Assembly (NCBI GenBank): GCA_018417955.1
Contig: JACTVC010000001.1
Coordinates: 3,100,001 to 3,164,000, forward strand
DNA: 64,000 nucleotides
Source of the DNA: Laccaria trichodermophora
Lineage: Eukaryota; Basidiomycota; Agaricomycetes; Agaricales; Hydnangiaceae
Direction: 5' to 3'
Part shown: piece by piece, positions 22,188-33,100 of the stretch
How positions within the stretch are numbered: position 1 is the stretch's first letter
How the letters are laid out: each line of letters starts with the position of its first letter
Position numbers and translations under genes: made by a program
The notes under the pieces: model-generated
The model's database searches: none
What the model was told of the DNA's origin: nothing
What the model saw: the letters and a program-made list of their open reading frames with translations, nothing else

Positions 22188-22747
22188 AAAGGGTTGAAAG
22201 TCTGAATTTCAACCATTGGAAGGTCAGAATCCGTGCAATATGGCGACGCCAGGGGATGCCTTACTGTATGAGAGTCACGAAGAATCGGAAATTATTGGCG
22301 AGGCCAATAAATTATTGCGTGACTGTACAGTGAAGGCAGATCAGATAATGGATGTCTGAACCTTGAAAGCGATAACTCACGCTAGAATAGTGATTAACTG
22401 AAATGTAGAGAAACGAGGCGAAGCCTCTGACAATCACTATTCTGCATGCGAGAGTTGTCAGCCCAACAAACGATTGAGACTGTAGAAGGGCTTACCGTGT
22501 TGCAGAAAAGGTGGTTGTCGGAGACAAGAAGCAACACGGTTGAAACGTCTCACGAAACACCTCACGTGCCAACACTTATCTAACACCGGCATCCGCTAAA
22601 TCGATAGCACCGAGTGAAGAATGGCACGTGAAAGCATTTGTGAAGATTTCGAGCGGAGCTCTGGACGGCGGGGCCGAGATGGAAGGATCGTAAGGCGCAG
22701 AGGCCTACGAAAAAGCTCCTTACCCTCGGAACCCGCTTTTACGACGA
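22015..22747 (-). repeat. Split direct repeat A1 (5' terminus) with an extra spliced tail
   Basis: Bases 22188-22747 are a full A repeat matching A2, with introns at 22442-22495, 22323-22380 and 22202-22264 on the minus strand. Directly downstream in sense, 22187-22015 repeats the 3' part of A without the three introns. The right end (TTTTACGACGA, ending at 22747) is the element boundary. Confidence 0.9.
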
Positions 22748-22965
22748 GGCAATGACACTAGAGGCCTAGACGTGTCGCACGGCTTTCAGAATAAACAAGT
22801 GACAACCGTTGCAAAAAGAGAAACTATTTGGTTGAATGTTTGGCGCGTCTGCAACAGCAGCAGCTCGTCAGCTCGGAGCTTTGCTCCTCGCTCTCGCTCT
22901 CACTCCTCGCTCCTTGCTCTCGCCCTCGCCTGGCCCGCCGGCGGGACTCCAACCCATCTATCGGT

Positions 22966-22998
22966 CCAAGGCTGCGAGTTCGACCCTCGCGGTGGGCT
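22966..22998 (+). tRNA. 3' half of a tRNA-Lys-like gene (T arm and acceptor)
   Basis: AAGGCT followed by GCGAG-TTCGACC-CTCGC (T arm, B box) and GGTGGGC plus discriminator T. The acceptor strand pairs fully (one G-T pair) with GCCCGCC at 16660. The upstream part lacks a proper anticodon arm, so this is also a fragment. With CCA added its 3' end is the exact complement of the primer-binding site of the LTR retrotransposon at 56708-56727. Confidence 0.55.
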
Positions 22999-23579
22999 AC
23001 TGTATATACTCGTCATATTTGATTTTTTGTTTGAAGTTAGAATCAGTCAACTGTACGAGCTTAGAGTAGAGTTAAACAACTTCCATAACTCCAATGAATT
23101 TGAGGCTCAACATTAAACACCCTGCCAACTAGTCAACGATGTTCTCCTTCTTCTGGGTGCTGATTTCATCATTCTTTATCTCATTTTTGAAAATCTCAAG
23201 GGGGTCGAATTCACAGTTCTTATTTCTCACTTCATTGTTGATGGACTATGTCTCCAAGAATGAACAAAAAATGCATCAAAGATGAGAACCGCGAGCACCC
23301 CTATAGCCGCGAAAGCAGGTTTATTTTGTTGTGCAGATAATTATGAATCGGCTTCGTGGGGGTGTATGAGTACACGGCGGTCAAGTGATGCCAACCAGAT
23401 AGGGGGGGCAGAAAGGTCTATTTTGCAACATCTAATATTCGACTTGGTGGGGGGTATTTGCTGAAATACGAGGCATGTGGTATAAGTGCAAAAAAAATTG
23501 ACTATAAAGATAAAACGAGACTCTCGGAATCAGCTGGAATCCAATGTACGATGTATGTATACTCAAAGTCCTCTCAAGA
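22999..23579. other. Intergenic spacer right of the Ngaro-like element
   Basis: No gene is supported. From about 23350 it is the 3' flank of the membrane-protein duplication (matches 15160-15387). The left part has a CT-rich run (TCGCTCTCGCTCTCACTCC, about 22890-22910, just before this interval) and otherwise nothing recognisable. Confidence 0.5.
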
Positions 23580-24634
23580 TCAAAAGGCATTGGAACGGCT
23601 ATTAAAGTTTGAAAAGTCCCTGTGACGCCGTTGAATAGCGTTTATATGGTCCATTTCAGCGTTGATTTCCGGATCATCCCCACACGTCCCAACGCAGTAG
23701 CATATCGAATAACTGTGCGAATTGTCTGTCCAACTCTCGCTTGACTTGGTGTATATCCACTCTACGCCAAATATCATGGCGATCCAGAGTGGTGATAAGA
23801 TGATGCCTATTGCGAGGAACACCACCGGGAGGAGGAAAATGACGCCTGGTCCCAATATTGCGCCGCCTAATGCGCCCGCGCGAGTCGCGTGCAGGACATC
23901 CGTCCCTTGCAGGTCAAAATGGTTGTGTTTAAGAATTGCGGCGCCAAGTGTGCCGGAAAGCGTGCCAAGGAGAAGAGAGGTTATATAGCTGACCCAAGAT
24001 GAAGGTCTCCCGTTTTCGTCTTGCTGGTTTCCTGTGACACAGTTAAGGGGAATACCTATAACTGGTGCGGCGACAAGACTGCCCACTGCGCCTATTATCG
24101 CTGCTACTCTGTTCGTGGTGTAGTGGGAAAGATGCGCCGCGCGTAAGATTCCGTTACCGATCAACCTGATGAGTATGTTTAACATGAAATAAACAGGAAT
24201 CATGCAAGAAATTTGCTAACATCATCACAGCGCCATTGGCTGCTACGCTGCCAAAAGATAAGCCTATCGATAACCTAGGTTGAAAGGTTAAACCGTGAAG
24301 ATGAAATCACAGCGACGACGCACGCGAATAGTATGACCACACCGATCCCCGCTAGCACAATGAGAAAGACGCGTAGGAGTCCCGAGAAGATCTTATTTAC
24401 GATCCTCAGAAACCTAAAAAACCCATATCGAAAACTTCTCGATTTCCTCTGCCGTTGTTGAGGAGGTGCATTCTGTTGAACGCCAAGTGTGACGAGTGGC
24501 AACACCTCTTGTGCTGATTGCTCCTTAGTTGTAACAGAGGCGACAGAATCCTGGACAGTTGCCTCTGTGACTTGCTCGACGGTGGGCTCAGCGGTCGCTG
24601 CTGGTTGAGTCGTGACCAAAATTTGTTCAGACAT
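23580..24634 (-). CDS. Multi-pass membrane protein of unknown function, copy 2
   Basis: Intact member of the pair. ATG at 24634 gives MSEQILVTTQPAATAEPTVEQ, a hydrophilic N-terminus with TTKEQSAQEVLPLVTLGVQQ and a basic stretch RQRKSRSFRYGFFRFLR, then membrane helix VFLIVLAGIGVVILFA. A model with two introns (GTGCGT to CCTAG, and GTTAGC to CATCAG) joins this to LSIGLSFGSVAANGAVMM and then LIGNGILRAAHLSHYTTNRV. Several Gly-rich hydrophobic segments follow. The C-terminus is hydrophilic with four nearby Cys and the DDPEINAE segment. Length is about 320 residues. I do not recognise a characterised family. The frameshifted copy lies 7 kb away on the same strand. Confidence 0.72.
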
Positions 24635-24824
24635 GGTGAAAACTGGGTGTTAAGCGCCGTGGCCCTTCAACTTCCCTCCTTTTCCTTGTCCCGAGGAGCG
24701 AGGCAGGGCCTCCAGGCACACACGAAGCACACGATCCTTGTGTGAAAAAGTTATAGTATAATGATAGATCGGAGTTCTAATTTTAGATACCAAAAGTTAA
24801 AACGACCAATTGTACATTCTCAGA

Positions 24825-24870
24825 ATCCTTAAGGAAGCCTTTGGACTTCAAAGCTTCAAGCCCAGTGAAA
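24825..24870 (+). repeat. Dispersed repeat fragment
   Basis: AAGGAAGCCTTTGGACTTCA recurs on the minus strand around 38899-38945. The adjoining CCCAGTGAAAACCGGCTCTG recurs in inverted orientation at 25950-25972. Confidence 0.6.
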
Positions 24871-25949
24871 ACCGGCTCTGTTCTTAGCCGCAAGTATCTG
24901 CGGATTCCCGGCAGATATCGGAGGTCGTCGGCAGAGCAGAAATGTGCTGGTAGACTGGGATTTTGTCCCTTTTGCGGATTTTTTTCCGCGAGGCTCTCCC
25001 TTTAAAGCCACCATTTTGATATAAATAGCCGAAATTTCTGCTTAAATCGGTTTCTTTCCGCCTCCACCTGCACTTTTCAGTCGTTGTCTGTAGCTGGTGA
25101 ATATTTTGTATTATTTTAGAAAATGTGCTATTTTCCGTTACTATCTGCGATTCCCAGTACTGGAGCCATCCCCAAACACATATCTATCTATACCCCCGTG
25201 CCGCTTTGCAACGCAACACCGATTCAGAACGCCTCGTCCACGACCATCCGTCCCTTCAACTGACAAGACCCCCCTGGAGCGGCTGGAGATAAGAAGGGGA
25301 ACATAGAAGGAATATCGGGTATTAGTTTGTGGGCTGACCTGGGCTGAAAAAGTTACGCACCTCGGCAAATGCGACGCTTGCACTGAGCAGGATTGAGCCA
25401 AAATAGGCGCATATATGCATGAAAAATGGTCAGAACCTGATCTAACGGGTCCAAAAAACAACTTACCGACATGTTACGGTCTGAGAACGCATAGTATGGC
25501 TGGATTCTTTACACAAACGTGAGGATATAGCCGTTCAAACAGAAAGGCACTTACAGAGAATCAGATTCACGATTACCGCCACATTGAACTCCCTTAACGA
25601 TGTGCCCTCATTGTTCTGATATGTCCACGATGGGCTTGCCGAGGGATGCGCGCAGCGATATGAAAGAAGTCCTGGAGGACGGAATGGAAAGCAAAGTGGG
25701 GGAAGGAAAGAAAGAGGGGGATAGAAATCATTTGAGGGCGTCTGGTATATATATAATCGCCCAGAGTCAACTTGTGAAAAAAAATGAATGAATGGAAAGA
25801 AGGAATATTGTTGTAAAGCAGGTTGGTGTCGAAAGAAGTACTCAATGTTGCGAAAAGAAGTCCACGTTCGGTTGATGCCGATAATCACATACGGGTGCGG
25901 ATTCTCGCCGATTTTGTCCTCCGCCATCGAAATCTGCGGAACGGTGCAG

Positions 25950-26075
25950 AGCCGGTTTTCACTGGGCTTCAAGCTCCAGGCGCCGTTGGCCGTTGACGTG
26001 ATCGATGTCATTATAGAACTATCAGCGAACTTGTTCGAAGCTGACGTTTGTGGTGACCGACGAGTACTACGCACA
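25950..26075 (+). repeat. Dispersed repeat fragment with conserved reading frame
   Basis: Related to the reverse complement of 38800-38915. The shared frame translates here as FKLQAPLAVDVIDVI-IEL and LFEADVCGDRR, and there as FKLQASGADSVNVITIEL and LFEADVYGDRR. Similarity at the protein level suggests a fossil of a coding repeat, not only noncoding DNA. Confidence 0.6.
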
Positions 26076-27285
26076 CCACTTTCTCATCACCGCCAGATTC
26101 TAATCATTGGCAGTGCAATGATCAATCAACCGAGGCTCATCCCCAGGGAAATCCGCAATTCCCCCCCATGTCCTCCACCATCTTATTATTGGCTGTGGCC
26201 ACACAGGGTCTACACCCTTTGAATAGGGGCTTGCTTTGGAACCACTATGCGGCCCGCAGTGTGGGCCTACTCGAGGTCCACCGACTTATTGTCGATTGGG
26301 TCCATAAGATATGTTTCGAAAACTTACGCTGGCTTTGTAGTCGGTTATCTCTTATCGGGCTCACTATGGTCTGAGATCACTCACTGCTGTGGGCCTTAGC
26401 TCGACCGACATTACGATAAAACCCCTTTGGAGACACACACTGCAATCCCTCTCACGACTGCGATGCTCCGCCTGCTCGCTGTACCTCTTTCCGATCTGCT
26501 TGGGAAGTACAGTGGTGGATGAAAGTGCCGCTTCCTACGATGCGCCATTCAGTTGGACTCTTGGAGCCAATGTTTCGCAAGCCCTTCCTCTTGGTGTGTG
26601 ACGCTTGCTACTTCATTGATCTTGCATCTCCGTTGTCATATTTAAAACTCAAAGAAGTGCTACGGAATTCGGAAAAGGCGACGATTTTCGAGAAAACCGG
26701 ACTTGATGCTTGACTCTTTTTTTACCATCATCACAGATAATAACGATGAACGCGATTCTAGGCTTCGCAAACATTGGACGTTGGCGCCCGATCAAAAAAA
26801 CAAATACCTCCACGGCAGATAATTACCTGACTTATATGCACTGCAGCGGCGGCTTTCTCGACAACCCTCTGCACAAGGCTTATACTCCTAATCCCGTATC
26901 CGCGTCAGATGGTGTAACGGAAGTGAGGCCTGCGCGTTGCTGTGATACCTTATTACACACTCATTACAGCAATCAGCCCTCATCGCCCATCTCTATTGTA
27001 TTCGTGTTGATCCTCGGATGGCATAATTTCTTTTGAGACGATCTCTGATAAATATTTCCGGCGTCACCCACCTGAATGTCACTTAGGTTCTTATATAGCG
27101 TATGTCCCTTTGATTGCAAGTTTGTGGCCAGTGTGCAAGGTGAGCGGGAATTGCCGTGAGTAGAGTACACTTTAAAACTATGATGTCACGCTTTCTTGTT
27201 GAACTTCAAGCTCAAGTTCGCTAGGTGATCATTTGCTACACTGACCTGTGAGGTAACTCGCTTACTCATGTTTAGGAGATATATT

Positions 27286-28222
27286 ATGCCCTCCGCACTC
27301 ATTCTTATCGCTGATGGGACGGAAGAGATGGAATTGTGAGAAAGACTTCTGTACTAGCCATACCATGCCAACTTATTGATTGAGAAATCTTATAGCACCA
27401 TCACATACGACGTTCTCGTTCGCGGTGGGATAAAAACAACATCCGTCTTTGTTCCGGATCTGTCTTCCGCAACGGTCAGCGTTAGCCCGCCGGCCGCGAA
27501 GGGATCGCGAGGAATCAACATCATCCCTGATTCTTATCTGGATTTTGGTGAATGTGGGCCGGTGAGTGCTTGATAAGATTTGTGATGATGCAAAAAAGTT
27601 GATTGAAACGCAGGATAAATACGACTTACTCGTGATCCCTGGCGGAGCAAAGGGGGCAGAAACGATGTCGAAAAGCCCGGCAGTTCAGGAGCTTGTAAGG
27701 CGCTATATTCAAGAGAAAAAGTTCGTTGGTATGATTTGTGCTGGTATGATTTCCGTGATTCTCTTTCTCCAGGCATCATTCAGTCATTTCTCTTTTTCAT
27801 TTACAAAAAAAACAGGGAGTTTAGTTGCACAGTCGGCAAAGTTGGCAAAGCAGCCCATCACCTCGCATCCGAGTGTCAAGGCGCAGCTAGAAAAGGGTTG
27901 GATATTTTGTTCCCTCCTCAAAAAAATAAAGCCTTGACATCTGCCGCAGACTTCGAATACTCTGAAGAACCGGTTGTAGTTTCCGACTATCTCATTACGA
28001 GGTGAGCCCTCTTTTCAATCTTCACAGATCCTCAATAATCGTTCTGCACAGTCGTGGACCAGGTCAGTGGTCATTTGTAAAACAGGTGGCGATACTGACC
28101 TTACAGTATAAACAGGGACCACATTTCCGTTCGCACTTACCTTAGTAGAGCTCCTGTGCGGAAAAGAAAGGCGCGAGGAGATTAGGGGACCGATGGTTTT
28201 CCCTGTGAATACCCCCTTCTAA
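27286..28222 (+). CDS. DJ-1/PfpI family protein
   Basis: A spliced gene of about 200 codons encoding a small Rossmann-like protein of the DJ-1 group (redox-responsive chaperone, glyoxalase or protease-like activities are known in the family). ATG 27286 gives MPSALILIADGTEEMEF, with the conserved Glu of the active site, joined over an intron to TITYDVLVRGGI. Later exons give KYDLLVIPGGAKGAE and KKFVGMICAGSLVAQ, where Cys is the nucleophile on the elbow (Cys106 of human DJ-1). The next exons give DYLITSRGPGTTFPFALTLV, a family signature. TAA is at 28220-28222. It is convergent with the F-box gene, whose stop lies about 60 nt away. All catalytic features are present. Confidence 0.9.
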
Positions 28223-28282
28223 GTTGCAAGACAGAAATGTTTATTATCAAGGGAAATTTGGATGTGATATGAAGCCTTGATC

Positions 28283-29979
28283 TCAGATTTGTACCGCAAG
28301 GAAAGCTTCGGGGATGTCAGGATTTTCGTAGGGCAATAATTCTGTTCGCAAAGTCAATCCCCCCTTTTCATCCACAATAACAGTCCTTCCCACCTGAAAG
28401 GCAAAAGAAATGTCGGCATCTACTTAGGTATCGAGTAATCAAATCATACCTGCCACACTTCGGTATTACATCCAATCTGATTAATGGTAGGGCTGCAACG
28501 CTGAACGATGGCGAGCGCGTTTTCCTGATTTCTTGCTTCGAATGGGTAATTTATGTGCAAAGTGCGAAGACCCTTCGCATGAGATAGGCATTCGACAAGA
28601 TCATTCTGCACAAATTCAAATCAGTGAGATGAGACTCTGAAAGTAAGTTGTGAATCGATATACCAGCAAATGCGGATCTACGAGGACAAACAGTTCTTCC
28701 AAAGACGGACAAAAGGAGCATATTCCAAAAATCGAATCGATGCTGGTGAGCATACGGTGTGCCGACAATTTTTTGAGGCGATGTCCGTGCGTCCTGACCA
28801 ATGATGTCCAGAGGTAGTCCGTCGCCGTAGCATCCAGAAGGCAACCTGTAGAGTAAATTTGAAACACCTCAAGCGGGGCGGATGATAGGAACTTTAGAAT
28901 GTCAGTCGTCCACTTTTTGATGGATGTGTGCTGGTCTACGTTGAGAGTGATCGAGCGCAGGTCACGGAGAGCATCAGCCCTCATGCACCGTTCAATGAGG
29001 GCCGTCAATTTCTGGAGGTGGAATGTATATCAATTTTTCCGAATTGCAAGCGGGGTAGTTGCCTACGAATTTCGTTGAGACGTCCTTCAGCTCGAGTGTG
29101 CGAATTTTGGTGGAGGAGATAACGTCCCAGACGCCTCGATGTGTTACTTTTGAACAACCCGTGATATTCAGATGGGTGGCGTTGGCGAGAGATGGCGCCA
29201 GTTTTTCTAGCAGCTTATCTGTTACCAGGGGAGATGACTTGAAAAAATGAGGTTATGCTGGAACAACATGGTTTGTGACACGAACCTTGCATATTAACGT
29301 GAAACTTTTCAGCGACTGGGCTACTAAGGGCAGCCAATCAGTGAGTTGGGAAAGAACAGGGATCCTTGGCATGATGATAGATATCTTGGTCAACTGGGTG
29401 AAGTGGGATAGGTATACGGGGTCGTAATTTCCGCCACTATTGCCATTTATTTCGAGCTCCTGTAGTTGTTGTAATGAATTCAACTCCATAAGAATCTCGG
29501 AGGTGAGCGATCCATCTCGCGTCCAAGTACAGGCTCGTAGAGAGGTACAGTTTCGGAGGCCTTGCAAGACGGTGTTCAGAATAATATCGTCGGAGTCGGT
29601 CAATGATTTGGGAAATTCCCGAATTTCTAGATGCAAAGGATCTCATTCAGCGTACTGGAAATAGGCACATTACGTCCAGCAAACCAACCGAGACGGCGGA
29701 CATACTTCGCCAGTTGTTGGCACCGTGACAGCGTGTCGAACAGCTTCACTACCTGGTAAAAAATGCTTTGAATACTTGTTACATTCCATTAAACGTTCCT
29801 ACCTTAATTTTTCCCTCTCTGTGCCACGAATAAATAGAAACATGATCGTACAACCAGGGCACAGCGAACATATGGAATGATTTGTTGACAAGGCACGCTA
29901 GAGCGAGATGGTGTGGTTTGAGAAGGTTCACAAGAACGATGGGAAGTAGTTCCAGAGGAAGATCAGAGAACTTGGCCAT
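28283..29979 (-). CDS. F-box protein with leucine-rich C-terminal region
   Basis: A spliced gene of roughly 470 codons. ATG 29979 opens MAKFSDLPLELLPIVLVNLL, a canonical F-box (LPxELL...I), followed by ACLVNKSFHMFAVPWLYDHV, the usual basidiomycete F-box continuation. Downstream exons have leucine-rich stretches (LRNCTSLRACTW, LNSLQQLQELEI, FCPSLEELFVLVDPH) compatible with irregular LRRs used to bind substrates of an SCF ubiquitin ligase. The last exon runs VGRTVIVDEKGGLTLRTELL to TGA at 28283-28285. An in-frame Met at 30015 is an alternative start. The gene is divergent from Spt5 with about 150 bp between start codons. Substrates are unknown; such genes are numerous in Agaricomycetes. Confidence 0.8.
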
Positions 29980-30130
29980 TTGTGCGGATCGACTGTCAAC
30001 GTCGACTCGATTCATTCGAAGTCGCGGTCCGATTGTTAATCTGGCGCTGTGGAACCAAACAAAGAATATAATCCTACGTGACCCGTGACTTTCAACAACT
30101 TCTCCGTCTACCACTTACCAGACTGCCGCG

Positions 30131-33100
30131 ATGTCAGATTCAGAGGACCGTCCATATCAAAGTATGGATTTCGATGCGGCTATGCCTGACTCGGAGGAAC
30201 CGGAACATCTTGACGACCAGATGGGCCCCCCACCCGTCCTCAAGGGCAAAGGCCGCGCGATTGGAGATGATGATGACGGGGAGGAGGAGGACGACGAGGA
30301 CGAAGACGAAGAAGACGAAGATATGGGAAGGAAAGGAAAGAAACGGGCCAAGGTATGAGTGGGATTGTTCTTTTTTGTTTCTAGCTAACTATGTTTTGAA
30401 GCATCGTCACAAACGAGCCGGTGCCAGCCGTTTCCTCGATATCGAGGCTGAGGTCAGTGACGAAGAGGAGGACGATGACGATGACGAGGAGGAGGCTGCA
30501 GGTTTGTGTCAGAACTGGAAGGCTTGATTGACTAGGCTGAAGGCGCTCTTGCAGATGGATTCATTTCAACTTTCGACGATGTTGACGAAGATATAAGTAG
30601 GAGAGATCATGCCCGACTTGACAGACATCTGGATACCGTTGAGGACAAGAGCCCGGAACAAATAGCTAGGGACTTGAGCAAGCGTTATGGAGGACGGGCT
30701 GTCCGTTATACCGGAGACATGAACGAGATTCCGCAGCGTTTGCTCATGCCTTCAGTGCACGACGCCAGCTTGTGGCAAGTTCGAGTCAAGGTGTGTGGTT
30801 TGTTTTATCGCTGAATTCCAACCTTGAACACTTTCCTCAGCCTGGCCGTGAACGCGACATCATCTTCAGTCTTATGCGCAAATCCATTGATGTTGAATAC
30901 AGTGCTCACCCACTCAACATCCACGCGGCCTTTCAGCGGGACTCGTTGCCGGGTATGATATACGTCGAAGCCCGCAGCGCGAAGCAAGTCCAACAAGCGT
31001 GCCATGGTCTTGTCGGTGTATACCCTAGTCGTGGAATTCAACTTGTACCCATCGAGGAAATGGCCAGCTTGTTACAAATCAAGAAGCAGGATCTAACAGT
31101 CACGCCAGGTAGCTGGGTGCGGATCCGACGCGGGAAATATGCTGGAGATCTGGCGCAAGTTATGGATATCGCGGAAACAGGCGAGGACGTTGGAATTCGA
31201 TTTGTCCCACGTATCGACCTTACACCCCGCGACGAGAGTTCTCTTGACGGTGCCAAAAAGCGGAAGAAACAAACCACAAACGCCACCATGCGACCGCCGC
31301 AACGGCTTTTCAATTTTGAAGAAGTTACAAAAGTTTGGGGTCGGAAGAACGTTACCAAACGAAACCAAGTCTATGTTTTCCAAAACGATACGTACAAAGA
31401 TGGCCTCATCGAGAAGGACTTCAAAATGAGCGCGCTGATCTTGGAGGACGTTAATCCAACTTTGGACGAGATCACGCAGTTCTCTAAACGCCAAGATGGT
31501 GAGAACGAGGAGACCGTGAATCTTTCCATCATTGCCGAGGCTTCTAGGAAGGCAGCTATTGCGGTGCTGCAGCCAGGAGATCATGTTGAAGTGTTTGAGG
31601 GAGAGCAAGCGGGCGTGCATGGTGTGGTCGACGAAATCTCACAGGACGTTGTCACCATTACTGCGGTGGGCGTTGATATCGATGGTCAGAAGGTGGAACT
31701 GCCCGCTCGCAGTGTTCGCAAGAGGTTCAAACCTGGAGACCACGTCAAAGTGATGACGGGTCAAAATGCTGATGAGACTGGTTTAGTCGTGTCAGTGGCC
31801 GACAACGTTGTCACCTTCTTATCGGATATGTCAATGCAGGAGGTAAGTCAGATACGTAGAACCCAAATTGTTGGACAAATAACTCATCAACTTGTTCCAC
31901 TTAGGTTTCGGTATTCTCAAAAGATCTGCGGGAAGCTGCAGAAGTCGGCTCAGGTACTAATATCGTTGGTAATTATGAATTGCATGATCTGGTTCAGCTT
32001 GAGTAAGTCTCTCTCTTCTGCAAGTATTCCGCCTGTTAATCGCATCCGCAGCGCGCAGACCGTTGGTGTTATATTCAAGACTGAGCGAGACTCTTTCCGT
32101 GTTCTTGATCAAAATGGACAAGTTCGCCTTGTTCAGCCTCACCAGATTTCCATGCGTCGGGATTCCTCGAGAGCCATTGCCACTGACTCCGAGGGGCATG
32201 AATTGCGTATCAATGACAACGTGAAAGAAGTCGACGGCGAAGTAAGCCTTTTCTTCATCTCTTCCTTTTGCGTTCTTAGGAAACCTCATAGGGCCGCAAA
32301 GGTCGCGTTTTGCACACACATCAATCTTTCTTTGCCTTCTTGCACAACCGGGATATTGTAGAGAATGGGGGTGTTTTTGTCACTCGAACTCGGTCCTTGG
32401 CTTCTTTGGCACCCAAGAGCAACGTCTTGAAAACGGCTGGCACCGACCTTTCCAAGATGAATCCTGCACTTGTAGCACCAACAGGTGGTATGGTCGGTTC
32501 AGGCGCTATGGGCCGTGGTCCAAGAGATCGCGACATTGGTACGACAGTGATGGTGGTCAAAGGCGCTCACAAGGGTTACGCGGGAACTATCAAGGACACC
32601 AACGGCCCTATAGCTCGAGTTGAACTCCGTACTGGGAACAAAGTCATTTCGATTGAGAAAGATAAACTGCATAGACGATAGTGAGTGTTTCAGCAAGGAT
32701 CGCTCATATGGAAGCTAATAGAATCTGACAGTCCTGATGGAAAACTGGAACCTTTGAGTGTTCGGGCTACCCAAGGTCAAGGTAACTTTGGCGGTGGACA
32801 GAGAGGTCCTAGTTCATTCGGCGCTCCTAGTGGTGGTCGGACACCTTTCAACAGCGTTGGTCGTACACCCAACCCTTACGCTGAAGGCGGAAGAACCCCA
32901 GCATGGAACGCGTCTTCAAGGACTCCAAACCCCTACGCAGAGAGCGGAAAAACGCCCGCGTGGAACGCGTCTTCAAGAACGCCAAATCCCTACGCTGATG
33001 GTGGTCGAACTCCGGCTTGGAATGCCAATTCAAGAACCCCAAATCCTTATGCGACCGGGGCCAATGCTGGTGCTGGTGTTGGTACAGGGTGGGGCGGAGC

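Larger units (their letters stand above)
16803..22747 (-). mobile_element. Ngaro/DIRS-type tyrosine-recombinase retrotransposon with split direct repeats
   Basis: A 5.9-kb element whose sense strand is minus. In sense order it has repeat A1 (22747-22015), Gag-like ORF, RT-RNase H ORF, tyrosine recombinase ORF, B1 (17637-17540), A2 (17541-16973), 72 nt, and B2 (16900-16803). This A1-ORFs-B1-A2-B2 layout is the split-direct-repeat plan of Ngaro/PAT elements. The outer end of A1 and the outer end of B2 are exactly the sequences that meet at the A2/B1 junction, as expected for circular-junction integration by a tyrosine recombinase. No target duplication is seen. The ORFs are all open and A1 and A2 look nearly identical, so insertion is recent. 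No methyltransferase domain is seen, which favours Ngaro over DIRS1. Confidence 0.9.
24635..27285. other. Gene-poor 2.65-kb region with dispersed-repeat fragments
   Basis: No complete gene is recognisable. A TATA-like GATATAAATAG near 25018 has no convincing gene after it. Two fragments of a dispersed repeat lie at 24825-24870 and 25950-26075. A short exon-like frame (about 26747-26815, RLRKHWTLAPDQKNKYL) faintly resembles the N-terminal part of tyrosinase-type proteins but nothing follows in support. The frames at 25535-26074 (minus) and 25788-26222 (plus) overlap each other and are probably not both real. Confidence 0.5.

Noticed and set aside
16660..22998. One tRNA-Lys gene with a giant intron
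   Set aside because: Even with the retrotransposon removed the two halves would be over 300 bp apart, and the anticodon 3' stem does not pair with TCAGA.
25535..26074. 179-codon minus-strand open frame
   Set aside because: It overlaps the dispersed repeat whose conserved frame is on the opposite strand; no recognisable protein.
26747..26815. Tyrosinase-like exon
   Set aside because: Resemblance is limited to about 15 residues; no copper-binding His motif follows in any frame.
30157..30351. Poly-Ser minus-strand frame
   Set aside because: Antisense of the acidic Spt5 N-terminus.
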